Made by a program: the position numbers and the translations under genes. 64,000 nt of DNA. Source: Stenogyne calaminthoides (Eukaryota > Streptophyta > Magnoliopsida > Lamiales > Lamiaceae). Positions 1 to 10,449 of the stretch are shown one piece after another. Below the pieces are notes generated by a model. It saw only the letters and a program-made list of their open reading frames with translations, was not told the DNA's origin and did no database searches. Location: contig JBBCBC010000031.1 in assembly GCA_037126765.1 (NCBI GenBank), positions 3,419,638 to 3,483,637 on the forward strand, written 5' to 3'. The number at the start of each line of letters is the position of its first letter. Within the stretch, counting starts at the first letter, position 1.

Positions 1-1565
1 ACTGTTATTTCTAGTTTAAGTATTTTTTTTTTATAATATTTAGTTTGACATCTTATTAGATGTATTAAAAAAAAAATTAATTATTAGTTTTATTGCTATC
101 GTATTTTTTTTAATTGAATTAGATCGTATTGGCTGAATTTAGCTTTTTTTACAATTGGTGTACATGAAATTACTCTTTTGAAAATTGTCTTTATTTAATC
201 AAGATTATTTTCTGTCTTTTTTGTATGTGATAATAAAAGAATTTGATGCAACTTTTACCCACAAATAAACTCCACATAATTGGTGATCATGAAATCTGGA
301 AAGGGAGCGACTATTAACACAGGATATTTGCTCAATGCGCCCACTTTATAGTACATGATGCTTCAAAATATTGTACATATGGGTGTATTCAGCAAGATTC
401 CGGGAGTGGACAACCGTGCACATCTCAAAGGGCGTGAATTCAACGAGTGCGATCATTTCAATCCCGGAGATAAATCTTCTATCCTTGTTTCCATAATCAA
501 GAAAGTAAACACCCAACAAGCTCAAAAACAAACTCAGGGCCCGCTTGGTATGACTAGGGAATGGTAATGGTAATGGGTATCAATGAAGGGCTCAATCACT
601 AAAGGTTATTGATTGTATTGTTGTTGCTTGATATACCATCAACAATGGGTATCATGTGAGGCAGGTGGAGTGAACAAGGGTAATCAATTGCTTCCTTCTA
701 TTCCCATTGTTTGTGTATCAAGACTATCAAGCAATATCAATAGCAATAATTCTCATTACCCCCAATCAAGCGGACCCTCAGAATATAACAAAGATTTCTT
801 GCTATTGTATCAATTATGCAGATCATCTTCCTAATAAGGCGACACGGTCCTTTTGCACTGCTTGTGCCAAATTAATGTCAAACAATTCACATCCTGTCAA
901 AAAAAAAATGTCAAACAATTCACATCGAATTACTAAACAACTTTGCTGATGAACAAAAAGAGAACAGCCTTGACTCATAAAAGAAAGCAAACAAATCAGT
1001 TTAATGAGAGAATATAAAAAGGTTCAGGAACTATTGAAAACATGGAAGCACTCCTTAACATGATTTACGAATGAAGCATAACATTTGGAAGAATATCTGG
1101 AGAGAGTATTTTTCACCTAGAGGCCATACACAAATGACTGGTAGTCGTCTAATCGATCATATAATCAGAAAAGCGATAGAGCAACATCAAGCTTCTTCTA
1201 TATTAACTCACTTCATATATTTGTATAACTTCTTCTAGCTCTTCCCCTAACATACCAAAGGTTTCAGAACTTTTTACATTCATTTTTTCAGTTAGGAAAA
1301 ATTCATAAATTTTAGATGCAGATCGTAACAAACATTTACAAAATCTCGATCTCCGCAACTCAGATTTACAAAATCACTAATCCCCTCTCGGTTCACTATC
1401 CAATCAACCTCAATCCCTAACTGGGAGCACAGAAATTCCCCAAAAAACTTATCAACAATATAAGAAAACACAAAACCCAGAATCAATCACAGAAAATCAG
1501 TTACTTAAAAAAGGTTTGTAATTAACAAGTCAAACGAAATTTCAATCCAAGAGAAAGTTTCTGAC
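1..1565. other. Host non-coding DNA, no gene recognised
   Basis: AT-rich sequence with scattered short open frames and no recognisable protein or RNA. It lies downstream of TRAPPC4 exon 2 on the minus strand, so part of it may be intron 2. I looked for the conserved third exon of TRAPPC4 (the segment beginning GTKFFVV) and could not find it. A 60-70 codon open stretch on both strands at 346-567 resembles nothing I know. Confidence 0.5.
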
Positions 1566-1881
1566 CAGTGAAAGATTGGAAACAGTGAAGATCGAAAGTA
1601 TCAGCCTGAAGAAGCTCGATTCCGAAGCAGCCATTAACAGGGGAGAGAGCTGCTGAGAGATGGCGTGCATCGAGTGCCAGAGACTCGCTAATCTCAAACT
1701 GTCATTCGTATCCATTCTTCCCGCAGACCCATAATCCTAAATCAAATTTAAATTCTTCACTCATTTCCTAAACTGCAAACTCTGAGATTCAGAAGAATGG
1801 GGGTGGGGTGGGAGGAATTACCTTGTAGAAAATGAGGCCGCCAGATTTATTGATGATGTAGAGGCTGTAAATCGCGGCCTT
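1566..1881 (-). pseudogene. TRAPPC4: TRAPPC4/TRS23 5' part, broken (exons 1 and 2)
   Basis: TRAPPC4 is a small longin-fold subunit of the TRAPP tethering complex that acts in ER-Golgi and Golgi vesicle traffic. Reading the minus strand, exon 1 (1881-1822) encodes AAIYSLYIINKSGGLIFYK, the near-invariant N terminus of plant TRAPPC4, and ends at a GTAATT donor. Exon 2 (1736-1566) follows a TTAG acceptor and encodes DYGSAGRMDTNDSLRLASLW, then NGCFGIELLQADTFDLHCFQ, and ends at a GTCAG donor. Three defects are visible. The expected ATG before the first Ala reads AAG. A 2-nt excess in a CT-rich run near 1641-1650 shifts the frame between the Gln-Gln-Leu-Ser and Val-Asn-Gly segments. A copia element sits about 5 bp upstream of the expected start codon. 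The rest of the gene is not seen. Identity is firm from memory of the family; calling it non-functional is an inference, since an upstream start or sequencing error could explain part of it. Confidence 0.85.
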
Positions 1882-1891
1882 TGAAAGTTTC

Positions 1892-2140
1892 TGTAGAAAG
1901 ATTAGAAAAGAAACTCCATCTTCCAAATCAATTGAAGAAGAAGATGAATTTTGTATATTGAGAGAGAATTTGAGTTTGTTACAAGATGATTTGATAGCAT
2001 AATCGAATAAATAAATGAATGGTGATTCTTTCCTTTATATACTAGGAAAGGTATCACTTACAAAAGCCTAAAAGTATTAGTCATATTAAAATGCTGAATA
2101 ACTTCATTTTGACTTGTTTGATTGGACTAATACTCTAAGA
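1892..2140 (-). repeat. LTR (3') of copia A
   Basis: A 249-bp LTR closely matching the three copies at 6668-7422. On the element strand it starts TCTTAGAG and ends CTTTCTACA. A TATA-like TATATAAAGG on the minus strand lies near 2034-2043. The polypurine tract TGAGGGGGGT (2150-2141, minus) directly precedes it. Confidence 0.93.
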
Positions 2141-5100
2141 ACCCCCCTCAAAATGGAAGTAGATGTTGATCAACCCCATTTTGGACTTGAAAGCTTGAAA
2201 CAGAGAAGGGACTTGAGGCTTTGTGAACACATCTGCAAGATTTTCTTCTGTTGGAATTTGTATGATCTTGATTGTTCCATCCTTGATCTTTTCTCTTGTG
2301 TAGTGGTAATCAATCTGAATATGCTTTGTCTTTTCATGTAGGATATGATTATGAGCAATACAAAAGGCTGCTCTACTGTTTGTATAGATGATAGCAGGTT
2401 GTGGATGTTGAATTTTGAGGTCCTTCAAGATGTATAGTACCCATTGGACTTCAGAGGCTGTTGTTCCCATTGCTCTATACTCACTTTCTGCTGAAGATTT
2501 GCTTACTGTGGACTGTTTCTTGGACTTCCATGAGATTAAAGAATCTCCAAGATATAGAGCAAAACCTGTGATGCTTCTTCTAGTGTCTTCACATCGTGCC
2601 CAATCTGCATATGTGAAGGCTTGGAGTTTGAAACTATTCTAATGTTTGTACAAAATGCCTTGACCAACAGTGGTTTTTAAATACCTTAATAACTTGTGTA
2701 CTGCAGCTAAATGAGACTTGTTAGGCTTACTCATATATTGAGTAAGTATTTGTATGGCATAGGATAAATCAGGTCTAGTTATAGTAAGATATAAAAGCTT
2801 ACCCGCCAACCTTCTATATTCAGAGGGATCATCCAGTGGAGGATCATCAGAGTGTGTAAAACTCTGTTTAGAGTCCATAGGTGTTGTGCATTGCCTGCTG
2901 CCCAAATAACCACTATCATGCAGAAGATCAAGAGCATACTTTCTTTGGCATAACTGTATGCCTTGAGTACTTCTAGCTAGTTCAATACCCAGAATGTATT
3001 TTAATTCACCAAGATCTTTTATAGTGAATTTATCATGTAACATGGATTTGACATTGTTTATTTCTGACATACTATCACCAGCAAGAATGATGTCATCCAC
3101 ATAACAAAGTAAAACAGTGAAAGAATTTGATGTCTCTTTTGTAAATAGAGATGTATCAGCTGAAGATTGAATGAAACCATATGCAATAAGAGTATCTGAC
3201 AGTTTTGTAAACCATTGCTTGGATGCTTGCTTTAAACCATATAAGCTTTTGTTAAGCTTACAAACTCTTGTATCATTTTTAGAACAATAACCAGGGGGAG
3301 GGGTCATATATACTTCCTCAGACAAATCTCCATGTAAAAAAGCATTGTTAACATCACATTGATGCAAATGCCATTGTTTTGCAACAGAAACAACTAACAA
3401 AATTCTCACAGATGTAATTTTGGCAACAAGTGAGAATGTGTCAAAATAATCAACACCCTCTTGTTGGGTGTATCCTTTTGAAACTAATCTGGCCTTGTAC
3501 CTTTCAATTGTACCATCAGCCTTAAACTTTATCTTATAAACACATTTACAACCAATTGGATGTTTATTAGGGGGTAGGGGTACAAGTGACCATGTATTTG
3601 TTCTTTCAAGAGCACTAATTTCAGAAGCCATGGCTTTCTGCCAATTTTCATGTATGCATGCTTGCTTGTAAGTTTTAGGCTCAGTGAGCTGTGAAATAGA
3701 TGCAATGAAATGCTGATATGAACTAGATAATTGCTTAGTGGATAAGAAATCAGAAATAGGGTACCTGACGCCAGAAGCAACAGATAAATTTGTTGTATTT
3801 TCTTGTTCTGAATTGTTATGTTGTAAAGAACCAGGCAGAGTTGTTTTGTACACTTTCAAATATGCAGGTATAGCCTTAGATCTGGAAGATCTTCTAAGCT
3901 CAACATTATTCTGTGGTGTAGAATCTGATGGTGCAGGATCAAGAATAGGAGGAACAACTTTATGTTGTTCAGTTGGTGTCTCATTGGTGTTATCAAGACT
4001 GGAACTCTCATGATTGTCAGCACTATTCTCATGATTGTGAATGTGAGTAAAATCATTTATAAGCAACAAATCATCAACATGATTATCATGCTGAACATAA
4101 ATATTCTTGCATAATTTCTCAATAATATTGTTCATACCACATTTAACAGAAAAAGGATAAACATTCTCATAAAATTTTACATCCCTTGAATTAAAAACTT
4201 TTCCAGTGGTTAGACTCAATAACCTATATCCTTTAGTGCCCAAGGGATAACCCTATAAAACACACTTCATGTCCCTTGGGTCAAATTTCTGTCTATGAGC
4301 AGACAAAGTAGAAGCAAAGCATAAACTTCCAAAATTTCTGAGATGTGAATAATCAGGTGCTTTATTGTATAACATCTCAAAGGGAGTTTTGTGATTTAAA
4401 ACTGTAGAAGGGGTTCTATTTATGAGATGAGCAGCAGTTAACACACAATAATTCCAATATCTCAAGGGCAAACCAGATTGAAATAATAATGATCCAGCAA
4501 CTTGTAAAAGATGTTGATATTTCATTTCCACAATTCCATTTTGCTGGGGAGTTTCTACACAAGAAGTTTGGTGTAGAATTCCCAAATTGTGATAAAAATC
4601 AGTTAACAGAAACTCAGTCCCATTATCACTTCTAATGACCTTAATTTTAACTTTAAATTGAGTATGCACCATATATCTGCAGACTTATGTTTCAACAAAT
4701 AAATCCATGTACATCTGCTGTAATCATCTACTATAGTCAGAAATTTTTTTGAAACCACCATGAGATTCAACAGAAAAGGGACCCCATATATCACAATGGA
4801 TCATATCAAAACAAGCCGAGGTAATGCTTTTACTAATAGGAAAAGATGTTCTCTTTTGTTTAGCCAAAGGACAAATCTCACAAATGTTATTCAATTCCCT
4901 GGAAGTAACATCAATGTTTTTTATATGAGACAAATTCTTAAAAGAAATATGGCCTAGTATGCCAATTCTCAAGAGTAACAACTTTTGAAATGAAATTTAC
5001 TGACTTATAAGAAGGAACATATGTTGCAGCTTTCAAAAAATATAATCCACCTTGTTGCTCAGCAAAACCAATCACTTTCTTGCTCAAATTGTCCTGAAAA

Positions 5101-5613
5101 ATACAATGTGAGAACGAGAAACTTGCAAAACAGTTAGAAGTCTTTGTTAGTTGAGAAATAGATAACAAATTGAAACAAAAACCAGGCACATATAGAACAT
5201 TATGTAAAACTAAATCATCATTTAATTTCACATCACCAGAAAAGGTAGCTACTACTAATGCATTGTTTGGAAGCTTTATTTTAATATCTGAAGGAGAGGG
5301 TGCAGAAGTAAACAATGTGTAATAAAAAAATCATGTGATCTGTAGCACCAGTATCAACTATCCATGTGGAATTGCCATTAGTAACTGTATTGCAACAAAG
5401 AGGAATACCTGAAAGTTGAGGTGTCACAAGATTTTGTGTAGAAGGATAGACTATAGCTCCAGCAGTAGAATGTGTGGACTCAAACTTCTTAGTGAATTCA
5501 AGGAACCTCTCAAACATCTCTTGATTAAGTAATGGATTGGACAAAGATTCAGCAGCAGCAGGAGTGTCATTCACCATTTCATTCACAGAAGTGTCATTCT
5601 TAGGCTTAGACAC
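2135..5613 (-). pseudogene. Copia A pol (protease, integrase, RT, RNase H), interrupted
   Basis: Minus strand, in order: protease with DTGATDHM near 5365; an integrase region with the PQQNGIVE motif near 4540; RT with DVNNAFLHGDLSEEVYMTPP near 3330 and an intact CYVDD catalytic site near 3095; RNase H from about 2638 with the conserved TSEVQW-like and ENLADVFTK segments, ending at 2135. Breaks: stop codons between KCVL and GYPLG near 4250 and at 2639-2641 (after LYKH), plus frameshifts around 4610-4790, 4940-4980 and 5290. Joined across these, the length is normal for copia pol. The RT and RNase H residues themselves look intact, so decay is recent or moderate. Confidence 0.9.
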
Positions 5614-5649
5614 TGGCCCTCTAGGACCCCTCCATCCAGGGGGGTAGCC

Positions 5650-6501
5650 AATAATCTGGAAACACCTATCTACTGTATGCCTAGGGCCTCCACAGTGAGA
5701 GCATTTTAAAGGTTTCTTTGCATTTTTTTAAAATTTAGCATTCTTGGCAAGCATTGCCACAGAGTCAAGCAAAACACCATCATTAGAGGCTGTATTCAAT
5801 GATCTTTGAGACTCTTCTTGCAATAGAAGAGAGTAGATCTGGGATAATGGGGGAAATGGGGCTTGCAATAAAAACTGATTCCTAATAGATGCATAAGATT
5901 CATCCAGACCACACAAAAATTTCATGGAAGCATCAGTCTCTTGAGTTTTACTCAACTTCTGAGGAAGCTCACAGGTACAAGCATTCATAGCCCCACAATC
6001 ACATTTAAGAGCAGGTCTATGACTCAAATATTCATCCCAGATGGACTTAAAATGATTATAATAGGAAACCAAGGATTGAGACCCTTTAGACAAAGAACCA
6101 AGCGATTTTTCAAGTTGAAAAATGCGAGTAAGATCAGAACATTCATACCTAGTATGGAGCTCGTCCCATACTTCTTTCGCAATCGTGAAATAGTCCAGGG
6201 TGTGTTTGATATCGGCATGAATGGAATTCAGAATCCACGCGAGTACCAAATCATTTGCGCGTACCCACGCGGCGTGTATCACCAGATCCTCTGTTTCACT
6301 TGGAGGAGTCAACGAACCATCTATCAATGGCAATTTATTCTTGACACTAAGCCCTCGTTTCACCGCATGGCTCCAAGAAACGAAATTAGGACCAATCAGG
6401 GGATCTTGAACGATTGAAATAGCTGGATTGTCGTTCGGGTGTAGGGCCAGCGAAGAAAGTGGATTAAGAAGCGGATTCAAGGAATTCAGATCGGTATCCA
6501 T
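5650..6501 (-). pseudogene. Copia A gag with zinc knuckle, one in-frame stop
   Basis: Gag is the capsid/nucleocapsid precursor that packages element RNA. The likely start is the ATG at 6501-6499, which gives MDTDLNSLNPLLNPLSS and then the copia gag signature DPLIGPNFVSWSHAV. A further in-frame ATG upstream at 6630 lies in leader-like sequence and is less likely. The body has the usual WDELHTRYE and LSHRPALKCDCGAM segments. After an in-frame TAA at 5728-5730 (KNAKF then stop) the same frame continues to a CX2CX4HX4C zinc knuckle (KCSHCGGPRHTVDRC) near 5665-5705. The stop cuts the knuckle off the capsid part. Confidence 0.87.
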
Positions 6502-6658
6502 ACTCGATTGAATACAATAAATCTTCGATAGACGAAGAACAGACAAAATAAATCTTCGATAGACGAAGAACAACAAAAACGAAGGAAAATCGCGAAAGAA
6601 AAGCGATTGGAAAGCAGAAAACGAATTCAATCAGAATCGAATTGAATCGTCGGACTAA

Positions 6659-6667
6659 CTGATACCA
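6659..6667 (-). other. Primer binding site of copia A (iMet-type)
   Basis: On the element strand TGGTATCAG lies directly after the LTR end CTTTCTACA. This is the standard complement to the 3' end of initiator methionine tRNA used by copia elements. It fixes 6668-6914 as the LTR nearest the coding region. Confidence 0.85.
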
Positions 6668-6914
6668 TGTAGAAAGGTTAGAAAAGAAACTCCATCTTCC
6701 AAATCAATTGAAGAAGATGATGAATTTTGTATATTGAGAGAGAATTTGAGTTTGTTACAAGATGATTTGATAGCATAACCGAATAAATGAATGAATGGTG
6801 ATTCTTTCCTTTATATACTAGGAAAGGTATCACTTACAAAGCCTAAAGGTATTAGTCATATTAAAATGCTGAATAACTTCATTTTGACTTGTTTGACCGA
6901 CTAATACTCTAAGA
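6668..6914 (-). repeat. LTR copy 1 of the tandem triple
   Basis: Near-identical to the 3' LTR. It is adjacent to the primer site and ends ACTCTAAGA on the plus strand. It is followed by a 7-bp spacer GATAGCA before the next copy. Confidence 0.92.
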
Positions 6915-6921
6915 GATAGCA

Positions 6922-7169
6922 TGTAGAAAGATTAGAAAAGAAACTCCATCTTCCAAATCAATTGAAGAAGAAGATGAATTTTGTATATTGAGAGAGAATC
7001 TGAGTTTGTTACAAGATGATTTGATAGCATAACTGAATAAATGAATGAATGGTGATTCTTTCCTTTATACACTAGGAAAGGTATCACTTACAAATCCTAA
7101 AGGTATTAGTCATATTAAAATGCTGAATAACTTCATTTTGACTTGTTTGACTGGACTAATACTCTAAGA
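6922..7169 (-). repeat. LTR copy 2 of the tandem triple
   Basis: A full LTR unit starting TGTAGAAAG on plus and ending ACTCTAAGA, flanked by the spacers GATAGCA (6915-6921) and TAGCA (7170-7174). Confidence 0.92.
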
Positions 7170-7174
7170 TAGCA

Positions 7175-7422
7175 TGTAGAAAGATTAGAAAAGAAACTCC
7201 ATCTTCCAAATCAATTGAAGAAGAAGATGAATTTTGTATATTGAGAGAGAATCTGAGTTTGTTACAAGATGATTTGATAGCATAACCGAATAAATGAATG
7301 AATGGTGATTCTTTCCTTTATATACTAGGAAATGTATCACTTACAAAGCCTAAAGGTATTAGTCATATTACAATGCTGAATAACTTCATTTTGACTTGTT
7401 TGACTGGACTAATACTCTAAGA
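7175..7422 (-). repeat. LTR copy 3 of the tandem triple (outermost)
   Basis: A full LTR unit whose outer end abuts the target duplication GTTTC at 7423-7427. This shows that the whole tandem array lies inside one insertion. Confidence 0.92.
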
Positions 7423-7708
7423 GTTTCTGAAGAGAATCAAACAGCAAAAATGGGACAGTTTGGGGGAAATTGGCACAAAATGATTCTTTTTGAGTTTTGA
7501 TATCTAATTATTTTTTGGGAATTGGCACAAATTTTGTAAAATTATTATCGAACGGTGTAAGAAAATTATTATCCAAAATAATTTTGGACCTAAATAATCC
7601 CCTTCCCAATTTTATTCATGTATTTGTTTATTGATAAGGGATTATAAGGCATATGTGATATATTTTATTTTTCACATGTTTATTAAGATGTATTATAAAT
7701 TTATAACA

Positions 7709-7912
7709 TACTCCCTCCGCCTCGGGATAACGTGCATCCCTATCCGGACACAAAAACTAAGAAAATTTATTTTATTGATATTATTTAAATTAATTATAAT
7801 GATATTGTACGGGTGTAAGTTTTGAGTGTTTTGTCATTTTAGGAAATGTGTACGTTATTGCGGGACAGACCAAAAAGGAAATTGTGCACGTAATTGTGGG
7901 ATGAAGGTAGTA
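7709..7912. mobile_element. Stowaway-like MITE
   Basis: The ends are inverted: TACTCCCTCCGCCTCGGG...ACGTGCA on the left, and on the right the reverse complement of TACTACCTTCATCCCA...ACGTGCA. CTCCCTCCG with a TA target duplication is typical of Stowaway (Tc1/mariner) MITEs. About 200 bp with no coding capacity. The right arm has drifted, so this is an old copy. Confidence 0.7.
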
Positions 7913-8355
7913 AAGTTTAAGAAATAGTTCTTGATATTAGCAATAGGATAATCCAACCAAAATGAAAAAATAAAGTGCGGGCTTTTAGGTTGGAGGGAAA
8001 ATGCATCAATAATAACAAACACTTGAAATGATAGAAAATAATTTCTTATCCTTTCTTTTCGGGGGTAAAAAATGTTTCAGTTCTTCAAAATATTGAGTAA
8101 CACTTAGGTATATAATGTATATATTGTTGATAAATAATATTACTGATCTATGTTTTAAAAATCGGAACCAGAAGTTGAGCCGGATGAATAAAAAAAAGGC
8201 TGGATCGGGGTCGGATCGGATTAAGCCAATGTAACGTCATAATAAATATTATATATATATAGTATGCATGATTTTTAAAAAAATTTCAAAATATAGAATA
8301 TAATAAATAAATAAATATTGAATGTGAGCTGAAATTATAAAATTCAAGAAGTTAC

Positions 8356-8566
8356 TAAGGGTGTGTTTTGAAACACTTGAAACAGCTTTCAGAAGCACTT
8401 ATTTTCAAAAGCTTTGAAAATAAGTGCTTTTGGAAGTTGTTTTAAGGGTGGTTTCAAAACACTTAAAACAGCTTCCAGAAGCACTTATTTTTAAAAGCTG
8501 TGAGAGGGAGTTTTGAAAATAAGTGTTTCTGAAAGCTGTTTTAAGTATTTCAAAACACCCTTTAAG
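8356..8566. mobile_element. Foldback repeat / MITE
   Basis: The outer arms GGTGTGTTTTGAAACACTT and AAGTATTTCAAAACACCCTT are inverted. Inside are two head-to-tail hairpins, each with CAGAAGCACTTATTTT paired with AAAATAAGTGCTTTTGG or AAAATAAGTGTTTCTG. The structure fits a nested foldback MITE. The superfamily is not clear. Confidence 0.6.
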
Positions 8567-8906
8567 TGTTTCTAAAAAAAACACTAAAGCTACAGCTAGG
8601 TGTTTACATTGTAGACTATGGCCCGATTGGTAGGGCTTATTAACCCCTAAAAGGTCTTCCTTACTAATTTTATACACTGAATGGTAGCATATAAAAATAA
8701 CATGCCGACCCGTTTTTAATCAGCTGACCCGCTCTTATTATCATGTCATTCACTGTTCACAATGTACTAAATAATACCACCTCGGAAGTGGTATTAGAAT
8801 TGTAGGGCTTGTATAATAACTTTTCTTCCAAATTCACCCTTCATCTCCCTTCCAAAATTTACCCTCATTCATATCATATTCCCTTCATCATTCCCAACAC
8901 CACCGT

Positions 8907-8994
8907 CACCATGGCCGCCGCCTTCCCCCAAACACCGCCGGCGTCACCATGGTCGCCGCCTTCCCCCAAACACCGCCGCCGTCACCATGGGTAA
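8907..8994. repeat. Two-copy 38-bp GC-rich tandem repeat
   Basis: The unit CACCATGG(C/T)CGCCGCCTTCC continues with CCCAAACACCGCCG and is present twice, followed by a third CACCATGGG. It creates a short Ala/Pro-rich open frame on plus, which I regard as chance. Confidence 0.6.
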
Positions 8995-9545
8995 ATTAAA
9001 GGCCCCGGCGGCGAGGCTTCAGAAGGCCCCGTAACTCACACCTTTCTTGCTCAAAATTTAACCCTTTCTTCAATTTTTGTCATTTTTATATGTAAATTTT
9101 TGGAAATCTCCAATTGTTATGCAAATTTGAATAGGCGAAAATTGTTATGGAAATTGGTGGGGCAACTGTAATTTTGAGTATGAATATATATTTACTTGAT
9201 TTTGCTGGGTTTCTTCCATTTGATGATTCTATATTTTGATGATTCTTCCATTTTTGTAATTGATTTTGGTGGGTTTCTTGCATATCCCCCTATATGCTAA
9301 TAGAGAGTTTTTATTTTATTTTATGATGTGTCATCTTGTGGTTCATTTGAATGATGTGTAATCTTGTGGTTAATTTGAATGAGATGCCATATATTATTGT
9401 GTTGATGTGTTATTTTTTTATATGTTTTAGTTAATAGGTGGCATCCATGTGGCATTTTAAAATGTAAGTTAATAAAAAAAAATTGATGCAATAATTAAGA
9501 TTTGAACCTTGCACCTTTTAAATAATATTTATGTTACTTACTAAC

Positions 9546-10186
9546 TGTTGTGGCATGAAATAAATCACTTCCATCGTATTCTATAAGTACATAAGAAAGG
9601 AGCTGGCCTACACCAATGCACAACCGAAAAGAGATAATCTTTGGAATAAAGACCCCCAAGTCGCAGAAGAAAGCAACTCGTATGACGACCTCATTTAGAG
9701 ATCGGAAGCCACACATCGGCGACAAGCCAATACCTTTCAAGTCGGAACACGACTTGAGTAGTATTAAAGACACTTAAAAGCTAAATCAAGAATGTCGTCC
9801 GATAAGCCGATCAATCCGCAGGAAATTTCATTCCCCAATCCGCTCCCATTAAAGAGGCGATCTCCAATCAAGCCATAGGGACAGACGACTTGCGAGATTG
9901 AAGGCGTGAAGAATGTAGTTTTCCTTATGTAAAATCCAGCCTACAAGGCGGAATAAGAAGTATAAATAGACCTAAGATGTCACATGAAAAAGGGCGAAAA
10001 CATCTTAGCATTCTAGGCATAAATAATATACATCCATACCTGGCTTGGAGCACCCAGACGTAGTCTGATTCAAAAGATGAACCGGGTCACCAATTCGTCG
10101 TGTTTTCCTTGTTTTTCACATTCAATACTTAACCCAATTATACACAAATTCATTGTTTAACTAGTCAATTTTATCTAGTCCAAACA
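9546..10186 (+). repeat. LTR of gypsy element T1 (Tat-like)
   Basis: Starts TGTTGTGGCATG and ends CCAAACA, about 641 bp, with a TATA-type TATAAATAG near 9961. The 3' third (AGACGTAGTCT, then an ACCGGGTCACC-type block) is clearly related to the T2 LTR at 25166-25775. The 5' parts differ strongly, so these are two families of one lineage rather than the two LTRs of one element. Confidence 0.8.
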
Positions 10187-10187
10187 A

Positions 10188-10207
10188 TTGGCGCCGTCTG
10201 TGGGAAC
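10188..10207 (+). other. Primer binding site of T1
   Basis: TTGGCGCCGTCTGTGGGAAC lies two bases after the LTR end. TGGCGCC-type primer sites of this form are common in plant gypsy elements. I do not assign the tRNA. Confidence 0.7.
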
Positions 10208-10276
10208 ACCAACATTTTTCTTGAGAAATTAATCCAATTCTGAGAAAAGCCCACCCATTTTCTAAACGAAAGAGCA

Positions 10277-10449
10277 ATGACAATCAACCAAGGAAACACT
10301 CCATTGTTCAACGAAACGGACGGACGCGATGGTGTTGAAGCGTCGCAGAGTTCCCACCGTACTCATCGGGCCGCCCCGACGGGCTCACCTGATTGGTGGA
10401 ATTTGGTCCAGACCCCGGAGGACGCCAAGGCAGTCATGGCCGTTCTTAA
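10277..10449 (+). pseudogene. T1 gag N-terminus, fused to copia integrase
   Basis: An ATG at 10277 opens a frame (MTINQGNTPLFNETDGRDG...) in the place where gypsy gag starts, about 70 bp after the primer site. After roughly 55 codons the sequence turns into copia integrase (RAKEVLEIVHTDVCGP) without loss of frame. The merged frame runs 130 codons to a TGA at 10667-10669. The N-terminal part has no domain I recognise. Its position and Gly/Ser/Thr-rich character fit the poorly conserved start of Tat gag. Confidence 0.55.

Larger units (their letters stand above)
1892..7422 (-). mobile_element. Copia element A with triple 5' LTR (TSD GTTTC)
   Basis: A Ty1/copia element read on the minus strand. 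The 5-bp duplication GTTTC lies at 1887-1891 and 7423-7427. Removing the element rejoins the TRAPPC4 leader sequence. It contains a 3' LTR (1892-2140), a polypurine tract at 2141-2150, RNase H, RT, integrase, protease, zinc knuckle and gag in copia order, a tRNA-iMet-type primer site at 6659-6667, then three LTR copies in tandem. All LTRs run TC...CA on the element strand, a non-canonical start. Several in-frame stops and frameshifts make it non-autonomous. Short LTRs of about 250 bp and the gag type suggest an Ale/Retrofit-like lineage, which is an inference. Confidence 0.93.
7428..9545. other. Host intergenic/upstream region of TRAPPC4
   Basis: No gene recognised. The first part (7428 onward) continues the TRAPPC4 leader on the minus strand. 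It holds a Stowaway-like MITE, a foldback repeat and a GC-rich 38-bp duplication, listed separately. The rest is AT-rich and featureless. Confidence 0.6.

Noticed and set aside
346..567. Open frames of 61-70 codons on both strands
   Set aside because: No similarity I recognise, no splice or promoter context, and opposite strands are equally open; likely chance.
8809..8994. Ala/Pro-rich frame over a 38-bp repeat
   Set aside because: Created by the GC-rich duplication; no domain or gene structure.
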